This document shows, piece after piece, positions 17,304-25,950 of a stretch of 61,184 bases of DNA. The translations under genes and the position numbers were made by a program. The notes beneath the pieces are model-generated. The model made no database searches. It saw only the letters and a program-made list of their open reading frames with translations, and was not told where the DNA came from. The stretch comes from Desulfitobacterium_A sp034927245 (GTDB lineage Bacteria; Bacillota; Desulfitobacteriia; Desulfitobacteriales; Desulfitobacteriaceae). Within the stretch, counting starts at the first letter, position 1, and every line of letters starts with the position of its first letter. The stretch is taken from assembly GCF_034927245.1 (NCBI RefSeq), contig NZ_JAYFQK010000033.1, positions 1-61,184 of the forward strand. The letters are read 5' to 3'.

Positions 17304-18758
17304 ATGATCAAAGTTCGTTTTGCGCCAAGTCCTACAGGACCTTTACATATTGGAGGGGCACGCTCCGCGCTTTTTAATTATTTATTAGCTCGTCATGAAG
17401 ACGGAGTATTTATCGTTCGCAGTGAGGATACAGATTTGGAACGGTCAAGCCGGGAATCCGAACACAACATTCTCGAGGCGTTGCGTTGGCTTGATATCAA
17501 GTGGGATGAGGGAATCGAAGTCGGCGGCGAAAACGGGCCTTATCGTCAAACGGAGAGGCTTGATCTTTACCGCCAATATACGAAGAAATTGTTAAAAAGC
17601 GGACATGCTTATTATTGTTATTGCTCGGAGGAGGAAATTGAAGAGGAGCGCCAAGCTCTGATTGCTAAGGGGGAAACTCCGCGTTATCTGGGCAAATGCC
17701 GTCACTTAACAGAAGAACAAAAGGCGCAATATGAAGCAGAAGGACGTAAACCTGTGGTGCGTTTTCGAGTACCTGAAGGACAGCAAATTGTGATTCACGA
17801 CCTGGTTCGTGGCGATGTCGTTTTTGACAGTGATGGAATCGGTGATTATGTTATTGTCAAATCGGATGGTATCCCAACCTATAATTATGCGGTTGTCATT
17901 GATGATACATCAATGCATGTTACCCATGTTGTTCGTGGGGAGGAACACCTTTCGAATACACCACGCCAAGTCTTAATCTATCAGGCTTTGGGACTTCAAG
18001 CCCCCGAATTTGCGCACATTTCTCTGATTTTAAATACTGAGGGCCATAAAATGAGCAAGCGGGATGGCGATACGGCTGTCATTGATTACAAAGCAAAGGG
18101 TTATTTGCCGGAAGCTGTGGTCAATTTCATTGCCCTTATGGGTTGGGCTCCATCCGGAGAGGAAGAATTCTTTACGATGGAGGAACTAGAAAAAATATTT
18201 TCCTTAGACAGGGTTTCTAAGAGTCCGGCTGTCTTTGATTTGAATAAATTGAACTATATTAATGCACATTATATTAAGCAGTCCTCACCTGAACGATTGG
18301 CTGGACTAGCGCTTCCTTATCTGCGGGAAATAGGGGTGATGCCTCAGGGTGAGCTTTCCGAGGAGAAAAAAGCATGGCTTATGCATTTTGTCCAAGCGAT
18401 TGTGAATCACCTTTCGTATATGGCTCAAGTGAAGGATTATGTTCAGTATTTTTATGGGGCTGTGGCTCCGGCTCCGGAGGGAGAGGCCCTCGAAATTCTT
18501 CGCGGAGAACAGGTGCCGGCAGTGCTTGAACTCTTTAAGGCTAAGCTTCAAGCGTTGGAAGAGGTAACCGTCGGTGAGATAAAACCCTTATTAAAGCAGA
18601 TTACCAAGGAATTGAAACTTGGAGGCAAGCTGGTTTATATGCCAATCCGCATTGCCTTAACCGGACAAATGCATGGACCGGAACTCTATGATATTATTCC
18701 GCTTTTAGGAAGGGAGAATGTGTTTAAACGGTTGGAGGCAGCGGGTCAGTACCTTTAA
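17304..18758 (+). CDS. gltX: Glutamyl-tRNA synthetase
   Basis: Class I synthetase charging tRNA-Glu (in many Bacillota also tRNA-Gln before amidation). 484 residues, with the HIGH signature as HIGG in PSPTGPLHIGGARSALFN and the KMSKR loop (about 249-253). A CYCSEEE segment near residue 108 with a downstream cysteine resembles the zinc site of many GluRS. ATG start, GGGGAGGAAC Shine-Dalgarno overlapping the end of ispF. Confidence 0.97.
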   Translation: MIKVRFAPSPTGPLHIGGARSALFNYLLARHEDGVFIVRSEDTDLERSSRESEHNILEALRWLDIKWDEGIEVGGENGPYRQTERLDLYRQYTKKLLKSGHAYYCYCSEEEIEEERQALIAKGETPRYLGKCRHLTEEQKAQYEAEGRKPVVRFRVPEGQQIVIHDLVRGDVVFDSDGIGDYVIVKSDGIPTYNYAVVIDDTSMHVTHVVRGEEHLSNTPRQVLIYQALGLQAPEFAHISLILNTEGHKMSKRDGDTAVIDYKAKGYLPEAVVNFIALMGWAPSGEEEFFTMEELEKIFSLDRVSKSPAVFDLNKLNYINAHYIKQSSPERLAGLALPYLREIGVMPQGELSEEKKAWLMHFVQAIVNHLSYMAQVKDYVQYFYGAVAPAPEGEALEILRGEQVPAVLELFKAKLQALEEVTVGEIKPLLKQITKELKLGGKLVYMPIRIALTGQMHGPELYDIIPLLGRENVFKRLEAAGQYL

Positions 18759-18770
18759 TTTAAAGGAATG

Positions 18771-18799
18771 TTGACATTAGGCCGGGGATTATCTATACT
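18771..18799 (+). promoter_or_regulatory. Promoter of the cysE-cysS T-box leader
   Basis: TTGACA (18771-18776), 17-base spacer, TATACT (18794-18799), just downstream of gltX. Confidence 0.85.
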
Positions 18800-18805
18800 T
18801 TTATT

Positions 18806-19067
18806 CAAGCTTGATCCTGATAATTAAAAATGTGAGTAAACGTGATGATAGGAAGAGTAGGAAGGAACCCGATGTTAAGAGAGGATGGACTGGGTGGAAA
18901 CCATCTCAGAGGGGCCTTGTGAAGTGCATCCTGGAACGGAGCAGAGGAAGTTTGAGTATTCAAATCCGTAGCGGCTGCGTTAAAGCCTTGTGAGAAACAA
19001 GTGAGTCTTGTTTAAACAGAGTGGAACCACGGAAATCCTTCGTCTCTGATGAGGGGTTTCCTTTTTT
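18806..19067 (+). promoter_or_regulatory. T-box riboswitch, predicted cysteine-specific
   Basis: Fills most of the 366-base gap before cysE. The T-box core GAGTGGAACCACGG is at about 19019-19032 and is followed by a terminator: GGAAATCCTTC pairs with GAGGGGTTTCC (19031-19061) and runs into a T-tract at 19062. The stem I region contains GTGAAG-TGC-A; TGC at 18925-18927 is the likely specifier, a cysteine codon, fitting the cysE-cysS genes behind it. Uncharged tRNA-Cys would favour the antiterminator. Confidence 0.9.
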
Positions 19068-19124
19068 ATATTCATTGACTTAAGTGGTTGAAGATTTAGC
19101 ATATGTATTTCTGAAGGGTGATAG

Positions 19125-19844
19125 ATGATGTTTCATCAAATTAGAAAAGATATTCAGGTAATTTTTGAACGTGACCCGGCCGCAAGGAGTATTGTTGAAG
19201 TCATATTATGCTACCCCGGCTTTCATGCGATTCTTTTCCACCGTCTGGCACATTGGCTTTATGGTAAAAAACGGGTTCTTCTTGCCCGGATCATTTCTCA
19301 ACTCGCTCGTTTTTTAACCGGAATTGAGATCCATCCGGGGGCTAAGATTGGACAGGGATTTTTTATTGACCATGGCATGGGTGTGGTTATTGGAGAAACT
19401 GCTGAGGTCGGTGATAATGTTACCCTCTATCAAGGGGTGACATTAGGGGGGACGGGCAAGGAAAAAGGAAAGCGGCATCCTACAATAGGCAATAATGTCT
19501 TTATTGGCTCAGGTGCCAAAGTTTTGGGCTCGATCACAATAGGAGACAATGTTAAGATTGGTGCGGGCTCGGTCGTAACGAAGCCTGTTCCGGACAATTC
19601 AACGGTGGTGGGAGTACCGGGAACGATTGTAAGGCATATGGGAGTTCGGGTGAACCCTGAGATGGAGCCGACTAAAGAAGTACCGTCAGGCCCAACCGAA
19701 AACCTCCCGGATCCCGTTCAGGAAATGTTAAGATGTCTTATGGAGCGGGTAAACGCATTGGAGCAATCTCAAAAAGCAAAGGAGAGTCAATTCGATGTCT
19801 TTGAAATTATTCAACACAATGAATCATCAAAAAGAGGAGTTTAA
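19125..19844 (+). CDS. cysE: Serine O-acetyltransferase
   Basis: Makes O-acetylserine from serine and acetyl-CoA, the first committed step of cysteine synthesis. 239 residues; after a helical N-terminal domain come left-handed beta-helix hexapeptide repeats (about 65-170) with the active-site IDHGMGVVIGETAEVGDNV block and GGTGKEKGKRHPTIG. Length and N-terminus match the short EpsC/CysE form. Two adjacent ATGs (19125, 19128) cannot be told apart. Its last 50 bases overlap cysS, so cysteine supply and tRNA-Cys charging are coupled behind one T-box. Confidence 0.95.
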   Translation: MMFHQIRKDIQVIFERDPAARSIVEVILCYPGFHAILFHRLAHWLYGKKRVLLARIISQLARFLTGIEIHPGAKIGQGFFIDHGMGVVIGETAEVGDNVTLYQGVTLGGTGKEKGKRHPTIGNNVFIGSGAKVLGSITIGDNVKIGAGSVVTKPVPDNSTVVGVPGTIVRHMGVRVNPEMEPTKEVPSGPTENLPDPVQEMLRCLMERVNALEQSQKAKESQFDVFEIIQHNESSKRGV

Positions 19845-21231
19845 GCCTCGCGATAGTGGGAAAGTTGCGATGTATACCTGTGGCCCCACTGTTTATAACT
19901 ATGTGCATGTCGGAAACGGGCGGATGCTTGTTGTGTTTGACATGATCAGACGTTACTTGATGTATAAAGGATATGATGTAACCTTTGTTCAGAATTTTAC
20001 CGATGTGGATGATAAGATCATTAAGCGTGGATTAGAAGAAGGGGTAGATCCTTTAGTGCTCTCTCAAAAATATATTGAAGAGTATTTTAAGGATGCCCGG
20101 GCGCTTCATGTTCTGCCGGCAACCGTTCATCCTAAGGCAACAGAGCATATTCCTGAAATGCTTGAGATTATTCAAGGACTGATCACAAAAGGACTGGCTT
20201 ATGAGGTGGACGGCGATGTGTATTTCGCGGTAGACAAATTCCCTCACTATGGTAAGCTGTCAGGCCGTTCCTTAGAGGATATGCAAGCAGGAGCCCGCGT
20301 GGATGTGGATGATCGCAAAAATAATCCCATGGATTTTGCGCTTTGGAAAAAAGCGAAACCCGGTGAGCCTTCTTGGAAAAGCCCTTGGGGGGAAGGACGC
20401 CCCGGCTGGCATATTGAGTGTACAGCGATGTCCCTGAAATATTTGGGAGCGGGCTTTGATATTCATGGGGGCGGGGGAGATCTTGTTTTCCCCCATCATG
20501 AGAATGAAATAGCGCAGTCGGAAGGCTATCTCGATGGGAAACCTTTTGTCCGTTATTGGATGCACAATGCCTTTTTAACTTTTAATCAGCAAAAAATGTC
20601 TAAATCCTTGGGAAATTTCTTTACCGTGCGCGAAGTTCTCGAACATTTCTCAGGGGAGGTTGTTCGTTTTTATCTGCTGAGTACGCACTACCGGAGTCCT
20701 CTTGATTTTGACGATGAGAATCTTCGGATGGCTCAAAAAGGTCTGGAACGCTTGCAGACTAGTCTTCGCTTGGCGAATGAGGCGCTGGCCAAGAATAGTC
20801 CGGTTGCGGTTAAGGTAGAATTAAATGAGGAGCTTTTAAAGGCTGCAGAGAAGGCTCGCCAAGATTTTGAAGCGGCAATGGATGATGATTTTAATTCAGC
20901 CCTCGCTTATGCCAGCCTTTTTGAATTAGGTAAGACCATGAATGCCCATCTCCAGGCTTATCCGTTTGCTTCGACCGGGCTTGCTAAGGCACGTGAGGTA
21001 TTGCTGGAATTAGCAGGAGTACTGGGCTTTGATTTAGAACATCCCGAATCTCAAGATGTTGAACAGGATGAAAAACTAGCCGAAATTATGGAGATCCTTC
21101 TCAGCGTTCGGCTAAAAGCTCGTCAGAAGAAGGATTGGGAAATGGCAGACTTTATCCGGGATCAGTTAAAAGATGTTGGGATTGTGCTTGAGGATACTCC
21201 TCAGGGAGCACGGTGGACGATAAAGGGTTGA
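19795..21231 (+). CDS. cysS: Cysteinyl-tRNA synthetase
   Basis: Class I synthetase of 478 residues. CGPTVYNYVHVGNGR (about 27-41) contains the HIGH-type HVGN and the first zinc cysteine; the other zinc ligands lie in IECTAMS and HHENE; KMSKSLGN is near residue 265. ATG 19795 follows AAAGGAGAG inside cysE. The 3' end carries a 14-bp tandem duplication at the stop codon. Confidence 0.97.
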   Translation: MSLKLFNTMNHQKEEFKPRDSGKVAMYTCGPTVYNYVHVGNGRMLVVFDMIRRYLMYKGYDVTFVQNFTDVDDKIIKRGLEEGVDPLVLSQKYIEEYFKDARALHVLPATVHPKATEHIPEMLEIIQGLITKGLAYEVDGDVYFAVDKFPHYGKLSGRSLEDMQAGARVDVDDRKNNPMDFALWKKAKPGEPSWKSPWGEGRPGWHIECTAMSLKYLGAGFDIHGGGGDLVFPHHENEIAQSEGYLDGKPFVRYWMHNAFLTFNQQKMSKSLGNFFTVREVLEHFSGEVVRFYLLSTHYRSPLDFDDENLRMAQKGLERLQTSLRLANEALAKNSPVAVKVELNEELLKAAEKARQDFEAAMDDDFNSALAYASLFELGKTMNAHLQAYPFASTGLAKAREVLLELAGVLGFDLEHPESQDVEQDEKLAEIMEILLSVRLKARQKKDWEMADFIRDQLKDVGIVLEDTPQGARWTIKG

Positions 21232-21244
21232 CGATAAAGGGTTA
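21217..21244 (+). repeat. 14-bp tandem duplication at the cysS stop codon
   Basis: ACGATAAAGGGTTG (21217-21230) is followed directly by ACGATAAAGGGTTA (21231-21244). The TGA stop of cysS spans the junction. Confidence 0.9.
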
Positions 21245-21265
21245 ATAAAAGGAGGAAAGGGCATT

Positions 21266-21679
21266 TTGCCCGTCCAGATGTCAAGAGGATGGCAGGAACA
21301 GAATTCACTAACCCTGGCCTATCTTGGGGATGCAGTGTATGAACTGTGGGTTAGAACACATTTACTGGAATTAGGCTACGAAAAAGTTAAGGATTTACAT
21401 CATGCGGCAACGGATTATGTCCGGGCATCCACTCAAGCCCAGTTGTTACAGGGATTAATGGCTGAACTGACAGAGACAGAAAATCAGGTTGTCATGCGCG
21501 GAAGAAATACCAAAGGCAGCCATCCCAAAAGCACCGACGTTATCACTTACCGTCATGCAACGGCTTTTGAGGCTTTAGTAGGGTATTGGCACTTGACCGG
21601 ACAAGAAGAACGAATGGTTTGGGCTTTTAACCGGGCTGATGCTGTTGTTGCGAGCTGCGGCGCTGTGGAAGATATGTAG
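21266..21679 (+). CDS. mrnC: Mini-ribonuclease III
   Basis: A 137-residue RNase III-fold enzyme without a dsRNA-binding domain; matures 23S rRNA in Bacillus. The catalytic signature is LAYLGDAVYELWVR (about residues 18-31), and the second acidic cluster is around EALVGYWHLTG. TTG 21266 is well spaced from AAAGGAGGAAAGG; an ATG four codons later (21278) is possible. Confidence 0.93.
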   Translation: MPVQMSRGWQEQNSLTLAYLGDAVYELWVRTHLLELGYEKVKDLHHAATDYVRASTQAQLLQGLMAELTETENQVVMRGRNTKGSHPKSTDVITYRHATAFEALVGYWHLTGQEERMVWAFNRADAVVASCGAVEDM

Positions 21680-21735
21680 CCTGGAAAGATATGTAAAAGA
21701 TAGATTTAAGGTATAGAGAGAGGGTGGATCATAAG

Positions 21736-22416
21736 GTGAATGTCGAGTTGATTCAATATACACCGGACCCGGAAAAGGTGGTTGCTGCTGCAGCACGCTT
21801 ATGTTATTCATCAGACCCTGTTCCGGAGCTGATGGAAAAGCTTACGGATGAAAAAATTGCGGATTTTGTACGTAAACTTAGTTCTATGGGGCATCTGTCT
21901 CCCTTTGAACATGTAAGTTTTCAGTTTTCCATCGACGGGGTGTCAAGATCGTTATCCCATCAGTTAGTCCGTCACCGGATTGCTAGTTACTCCCAGCGTT
22001 CGCAGCGTTACGTCAAGGAAACGGGATTTGAATTTGTGACACCTCCCAGTATCAATCGTAACCCTGAAGCATTAGAGCGCTTTGAAAGGATAATACAAAC
22101 CTTGCAGGAAGAATATCAAGAACTTCTCAAAGCCGTTCCGGCAGAGGATGCGCGTTATGTTCTGCCTAACGCTTGCACGACTTCTTTAATGGCTACGTTT
22201 AATGCCCGCTCTTTGCTGAATTTCTTTGAGCATCGAACTTGTATGCGGGCTCAATGGGAAATCCGGCAGCTTGCTGAAAAGATGCTTCAGCTCGTTAAGG
22301 AAGTGGCTCCTAATCTTTTTGCCGAAGCGGGGCCTACCTGTGTTACCCAAGGCGTATGCCATGAGGGAGCAATGAGCTGCGGACGTATCAAGACACTTAT
22401 AAAGCGACCGATGTAA
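21736..22416 (+). CDS. thyX: Flavin-dependent thymidylate synthase
   Basis: Makes dTMP from dUMP using FAD and methylene-tetrahydrofolate. The ThyX signature RHR-x-x-S-x-x-x-x-S-x-R begins about residue 79 (RHRIASYSQRSQR). 226 residues. GTG 21736 matches the family N-terminus (VELIQYTPDPEKVVAAAAR); GTG 21724 is directly against the Shine-Dalgarno AGAGAGAGG with no spacing. It sits inside the cysS-mrnC-rlmB-sigH string. Confidence 0.94.
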   Translation: MNVELIQYTPDPEKVVAAAARLCYSSDPVPELMEKLTDEKIADFVRKLSSMGHLSPFEHVSFQFSIDGVSRSLSHQLVRHRIASYSQRSQRYVKETGFEFVTPPSINRNPEALERFERIIQTLQEEYQELLKAVPAEDARYVLPNACTTSLMATFNARSLLNFFEHRTCMRAQWEIRQLAEKMLQLVKEVAPNLFAEAGPTCVTQGVCHEGAMSCGRIKTLIKRPM

Positions 22417-22491
22417 AGCAAAATCCTGGCGATACAAAAATACCAGGAGGTAATTCCCGAAAAAATACGCTTAACCTAAGGAGCAATGCTT

Positions 22492-23247
22492 ATGAGTGAA
22501 ATAAACGATGAAATAGTTTATGGACGCAACTCAGTTAGAGAACTTTTAAAAGCCGACAAACCTATCAACAAAATTCTGTTCCAAGCTGAAGGAACAGGTA
22601 CAAACTTCCGGGAACTTGTCGAAGCTGTACGAGAAAAAAGAATTCCTTTTCAGTTTGTCGAAAAATCAGCGCTCGATCGTTTAACGGAACATGCTAAGCA
22701 CCAAGGTGTAATGGCTTATGTTGCGCCAAGAGAGTATGCAACTGTGGAAGATATTTTAGATTTAGCGCGATCTAAAGGGGAAGACCCTTTCATTCTCGTT
22801 CTGGATGAAGTTGAAGATCCCCATAATTTGGGCGCACTTATCCGTACCGTTGATGCTGTTGGTGCTCATGGGGTTATTATTCCTAAACGCCGCAGTGTAG
22901 GACTGACAGGAACTGTAGCCAAGACTTCGGCCGGGGCAGTTGAGCATGTGCTTGTTGCTCGGAAAACGAATCTCGTCCAAACGTTGAAGGAATTAAAAGA
23001 GGCCGGCTGCTGGGTCGCAGGGGCTGAGGCAGAAGGTACGGAGGCCTTTGCAACGGATTTAACAGGCCCAAGGGTATTGGTTATTGGCAGCGAGGGTAAG
23101 GGAATCAGCCGCTTAGTCCGGGAAGCTTGTGATGAAATAGTGAGCCTTCCGATGAAGGGGAGAATAAATTCCTTAAATGCCAGTGTGGCAGGTTCTATCC
23201 TTTTATACGAGGTTCTTCGACAACGTACCGCCAAAACTTCATCTTGA
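22492..23247 (+). CDS. rlmB: RlmB-type 23S rRNA 2'-O-methyltransferase (SpoU family)
   Basis: A SPOUT methyltransferase of 251 residues: N-terminal substrate-binding domain (YGRNSVRELL), then SpoU motifs 1-3 (LDEVEDPHNLGALIRTVDA; VIGSEGKGISRLVRE; SLNASVAGSILLYE). The E. coli homologue methylates G2251 of 23S rRNA. ATG 22492 is 8 bases from AAGGAG; the ATG at 22486 is only 2 bases away. Confidence 0.92.
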   Translation: MSEINDEIVYGRNSVRELLKADKPINKILFQAEGTGTNFRELVEAVREKRIPFQFVEKSALDRLTEHAKHQGVMAYVAPREYATVEDILDLARSKGEDPFILVLDEVEDPHNLGALIRTVDAVGAHGVIIPKRRSVGLTGTVAKTSAGAVEHVLVARKTNLVQTLKELKEAGCWVAGAEAEGTEAFATDLTGPRVLVIGSEGKGISRLVREACDEIVSLPMKGRINSLNASVAGSILLYEVLRQRTAKTSS

Positions 23248-23272
23248 GGTTTTCGCGTCACTCGGTTATAAT
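23244..23272 (+). promoter_or_regulatory. Promoter of sigH
   Basis: TTGAGG (23244-23249), 17-base spacer, TATAAT (23267-23272). The -35 box covers the rlmB stop codon, so sigH can be transcribed independently. Confidence 0.75.
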
Positions 23273-23348
23273 ATGACTGTTGTTGCTTGCGGACAAGAGT
23301 TGTATATTATTTACGCTATCTTCATCACCATGATAAGGGGGGAGCAAT

Positions 23349-24002
23349 TTGAGTTTTAATGCCCAACCTGAGGAGCCTGTAGGGTGCGATGCAATTGAGA
23401 TCATAGCGGATGAAGAAATCGTAGAGCTGGCCAAAGAAGGCGATGCCGCGGCACTCGAGTACTTAATCAATAAGTATAAGAATTTTGTGAGGGCAAAAGC
23501 GCGATCTTATTTTTTGATTGGCGCAGATCGCGAAGATATTATCCAAGAGGGTATGATTGGTCTCTACAAAGCGATTCGAGATTTCCGCGGTGATAAACTC
23601 TCTTCATTTAGGGCTTTTGCCGAGTTGTGCATTACACGCCAAATCATTACGGCGATTAAAACAGCAACCCGCCAAAAACATATTCCCCTTAACTCATACG
23701 TATCATTAAATAAGCCGATCTATGATGAAGATTCAGATCGGACGCTCCTTGATGTGATTTCAGGAACTCGAATTACTGATCCCGAGGAGCTCATTATCAG
23801 CCAGGAAGAGTATGATGATATTGAGGAAAAGATGGGTGAGATTCTAAGTTCATTAGAGTGGAAAGTTTTAATGTCATACTTAGAAGGCAAATCCTATCAA
23901 GAAATTGCTGTTGATTTGCATCGTCATGTTAAATCAATAGATAACGCTCTTCAGCGGGTCAAGAGAAAACTTGAACGATATTTAGAGAGAAGAAATGTTT
24001 AA
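23349..24002 (+). CDS. sigH: RNA polymerase sigma factor SigH
   Basis: A 217-residue sigma-70 family factor of the early-sporulation/stationary SigH type. Region 2 spans about residues 30-105 (EYLINKYKNFVRAKARSYF, then GADREDIIQEGMIGLYKAIRDF and RQIITAIKTATRQKHIPLN); region 4 is the C-terminal HTH (SLEWKVLMSYLEGKSYQEIA). TTG start behind AAGGGGGGAG. Its position after rlmB and before secE/nusG is that of sigH in Bacillus. Consistent with a spore-former, though the gene alone does not prove sporulation. Confidence 0.94.
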   Translation: MSFNAQPEEPVGCDAIEIIADEEIVELAKEGDAAALEYLINKYKNFVRAKARSYFLIGADREDIIQEGMIGLYKAIRDFRGDKLSSFRAFAELCITRQIITAIKTATRQKHIPLNSYVSLNKPIYDEDSDRTLLDVISGTRITDPEELIISQEEYDDIEEKMGEILSSLEWKVLMSYLEGKSYQEIAVDLHRHVKSIDNALQRVKRKLERYLERRNV

Positions 24003-24022
24003 GGGTTTCTTACTTATAACTT

Positions 24023-24097
<75 letters not shown>

Positions 24098-24107
24098 AGC
24101 AAATAAT

Positions 24108-24137
24108 AAACTCCGTTTCATAAAATACGGAGTTTTT
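24108..24137 (+). terminator. Terminator after tRNA-fMet
   Basis: AAACTCCGT (24108-24116) pairs with ACGGAGTTT (24127-24135), followed by TT. It ends the sigH-tRNA unit. The 165 bases from here to the next promoter hold nothing else I can identify. Confidence 0.82.
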
Positions 24138-24303
24138 AATTCTAAATTTTAATTTTAATTTTAGTCTTTTTCAAATCTTTATTGTATTTTTCCGATAAGC
24201 AGGTCTTGTGATTAGCTTAAGGATGGGTTACAATAAATAAGATGCAGGAGACAGCGCGGCTGTCTTATTTATTTTACATTTATCTGCTCATTGCTTCAAT
24301 TTC

Positions 24304-24332
24304 TTGACAGGACTAGACTCTTGTGATAAATT
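24304..24332 (+). promoter_or_regulatory. Promoter of rpmG-secE-nusG
   Basis: TTGACA (24304-24309), 17-base spacer, TAAATT (24327-24332). Confidence 0.7.
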
Positions 24333-24388
24333 ATTTGAGCATGGATTATTTTGGAGTCATATGTTTTTGCCCAGGGAGGTGTTCATGA

Positions 24389-24538
24389 ATGCGTGTTGCA
24401 CTTAATTTAGCGTGTACGGAATGCAAAAACCGTAATTATTCTACAATGAAAAATAAGAAAAACAATCCGGACCGAATAGAGCTTAAGAAGTATTGTAAAT
24501 TCTGCAAGACTCACACTGTTCACAAGGAAACCAAATAA
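24389..24538 (+). CDS. rpmG: 50S ribosomal protein L33 (zinc-type)
   Basis: A 49-residue protein beginning MRVALNLACTECKNRNY and ending in CKFCKTHTVHKETK. The two CxxC pairs (C9/C12 and C36/C39) make it the zinc-binding form. ATG 24389 behind GGGAGGTG. First gene of the rpmG-secE-nusG-rplK-rplA run. Confidence 0.95.
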   Translation: MRVALNLACTECKNRNYSTMKNKKNNPDRIELKKYCKFCKTHTVHKETK

Positions 24539-24611
24539 TTATTGGGTTTAGGCGTACGCCGGGGGGCGTTGTTGCTAAAGTGCTGCAGATGTCTTGTAAG
24601 GATGTGATTGT

Positions 24612-24836
24612 TTGGGCGCTGAAAAGAAACAGAAAAATACTTCCGGACAAAAATCAGAAAAAGCGTCGGAGTATTTTAGAGGTGTTATAAGCGAACTTAA
24701 AAAGGTACAATGGCCGGATCGCCAACAACTCTTAACATATACAGGTGTTGTTTTGGTGGTTGTGGCAATCGTAGCTGTAATGCTTTGGGTAGTCGATAGT
24801 GGGCTGAGTTTCGTAATGACAAAAATGCTCGGATAG
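24612..24836 (+). CDS. secE: SecE, protein translocase subunit
   Basis: A 74-residue one-span SecE: a charged N-terminus, the conserved amphipathic segment YFRGVISELKKVQWPDRQQL (about 21-40) and one membrane helix (about 43-65). It clamps SecY in the SecYEG channel. TTG start at 24612 behind AAGGATGTGA. Confidence 0.94.
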   Translation: MGAEKKQKNTSGQKSEKASEYFRGVISELKKVQWPDRQQLLTYTGVVLVVVAIVAVMLWVVDSGLSFVMTKMLG

Positions 24837-24907
24837 GATCTCAAACAGGTTGCCCTTAGACTTGGCAAGGAGGTTTGGGACCGGTATTGGAGGTTCCCGT
24901 TTGAATC

Positions 24908-25435
24908 ATGGCAAAAAATTGGTATGTCATTCACACCTATTCCGGTTATGAGAATAAGGTGAAGACGAATCTTGAAAAACGCGTGGAATCCATGAATATG
25001 GAGGACAAAATATTTCGCGTTCTTGTTCCCATGGAAGATGAGATTGAAATCAAAAATGGGAAGAAGAAAGTTGCCAAGCGCAAGGTATTCCCAGGTTACG
25101 TTCTCGTCGAGATGGAAATGACGGACGATTCCTGGTATGTTGTCAGGAATACCCCTGGGGTAACCGGCTTTGTTGGGACAGGTGCAAAACCGATCCCACT
25201 ATTAGAGCATGAAGTCGTAACTATTTTGCGTCAAATGGGTGTTGAAGAAGTACGAACCCATATTGATTATTCTTTAAATCAAAGCGTCCGCGTTACCTCA
25301 GGACCTTTTAAAGATTTCGTCGGTGTTATCCGCGAGATTTTAGAGGATAAAGGGAAGCTGCGAGTGGCTGTCTCCATGTTTGGCCGGGAGACACCTGTTG
25401 AACTTGATTTTGCCCAAGTCGAAAAAATCGACTAA
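24908..25435 (+). CDS. nusG: Transcription elongation/antitermination factor NusG
   Basis: 175 residues: N-terminal NGN domain (WYVIHTYSGYENKVKTNLEKR at the start, VFPGYVLVEM near 60) and a C-terminal KOW domain (VRVTSGPFKDFVGVI). Binds RNA polymerase and, in other bacteria, Rho or S10. The nearest GGAGG is 14 bases from the ATG, a long spacing, and lies in a potential hairpin. Confidence 0.96.
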   Translation: MAKNWYVIHTYSGYENKVKTNLEKRVESMNMEDKIFRVLVPMEDEIEIKNGKKKVAKRKVFPGYVLVEMEMTDDSWYVVRNTPGVTGFVGTGAKPIPLLEHEVVTILRQMGVEEVRTHIDYSLNQSVRVTSGPFKDFVGVIREILEDKGKLRVAVSMFGRETPVELDFAQVEKID

Positions 25436-25470
25436 GCAGATAGAATTACCCTATTAAGGAGGTGTATAGC

Positions 25471-25899
25471 ATGGCAAAAAAAGTTGTTGGTTTGGTAAAA
25501 TTAGCGATTACTGCGGGTAAAGCAACACCGGCACCTCCGGTTGGTCCTGCTCTTGGACAGCATGGTGTAAATATCATGGCCTTCTGCAAAGAGTACAATG
25601 AGCGCACAAAGGATCAAGCGGGACTTATTATTCCGGTTGAAATTACTGTTTATGAAGATCGCTCCTTTACCTTTATTACTAAAACTCCGCCGGCTTCAGT
25701 ATTGCTGAAAAAGGCAGCGAATATCAATTCTGGTTCAGGCGAGCCTAACCGTAAAAAGGTGGCTAAGGTTGATAAATCCAAAGTTCGCGAAATCGCTGAA
25801 CTTAAGATGCAAGACTTGAACGCTGCAAGTGTCGAATCTGCAATGCGCATGATTGAAGGCACAGCGCGGAGCATGGGAATTGTAATCGTCGAAGCTTAA
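25471..25899 (+). CDS. rplK: 50S ribosomal protein L11
   Basis: 142 residues, the usual L11 length: N-terminal domain with the thiostrepton-site proline block (KATPAPPVGPALGQHGVNIM) and C-terminal rRNA-binding domain. ATG 25471 behind AAGGAGGTG. Confidence 0.97.
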   Translation: MAKKVVGLVKLAITAGKATPAPPVGPALGQHGVNIMAFCKEYNERTKDQAGLIIPVEITVYEDRSFTFITKTPPASVLLKKAANINSGSGEPNRKKVAKVDKSKVREIAELKMQDLNAASVESAMRMIEGTARSMGIVIVEA

Positions 25900-25950
25900 T
25901 TCGATACGTGGGAGGGCATAGGCCCGAATTGACCACAAGGAGGCTAAAGA

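Noticed and set aside
18811..18993. Short open frame upstream of cysE
   Set aside because: It lies within the T-box leader, lacks a Shine-Dalgarno, and the RNA motifs explain the sequence.
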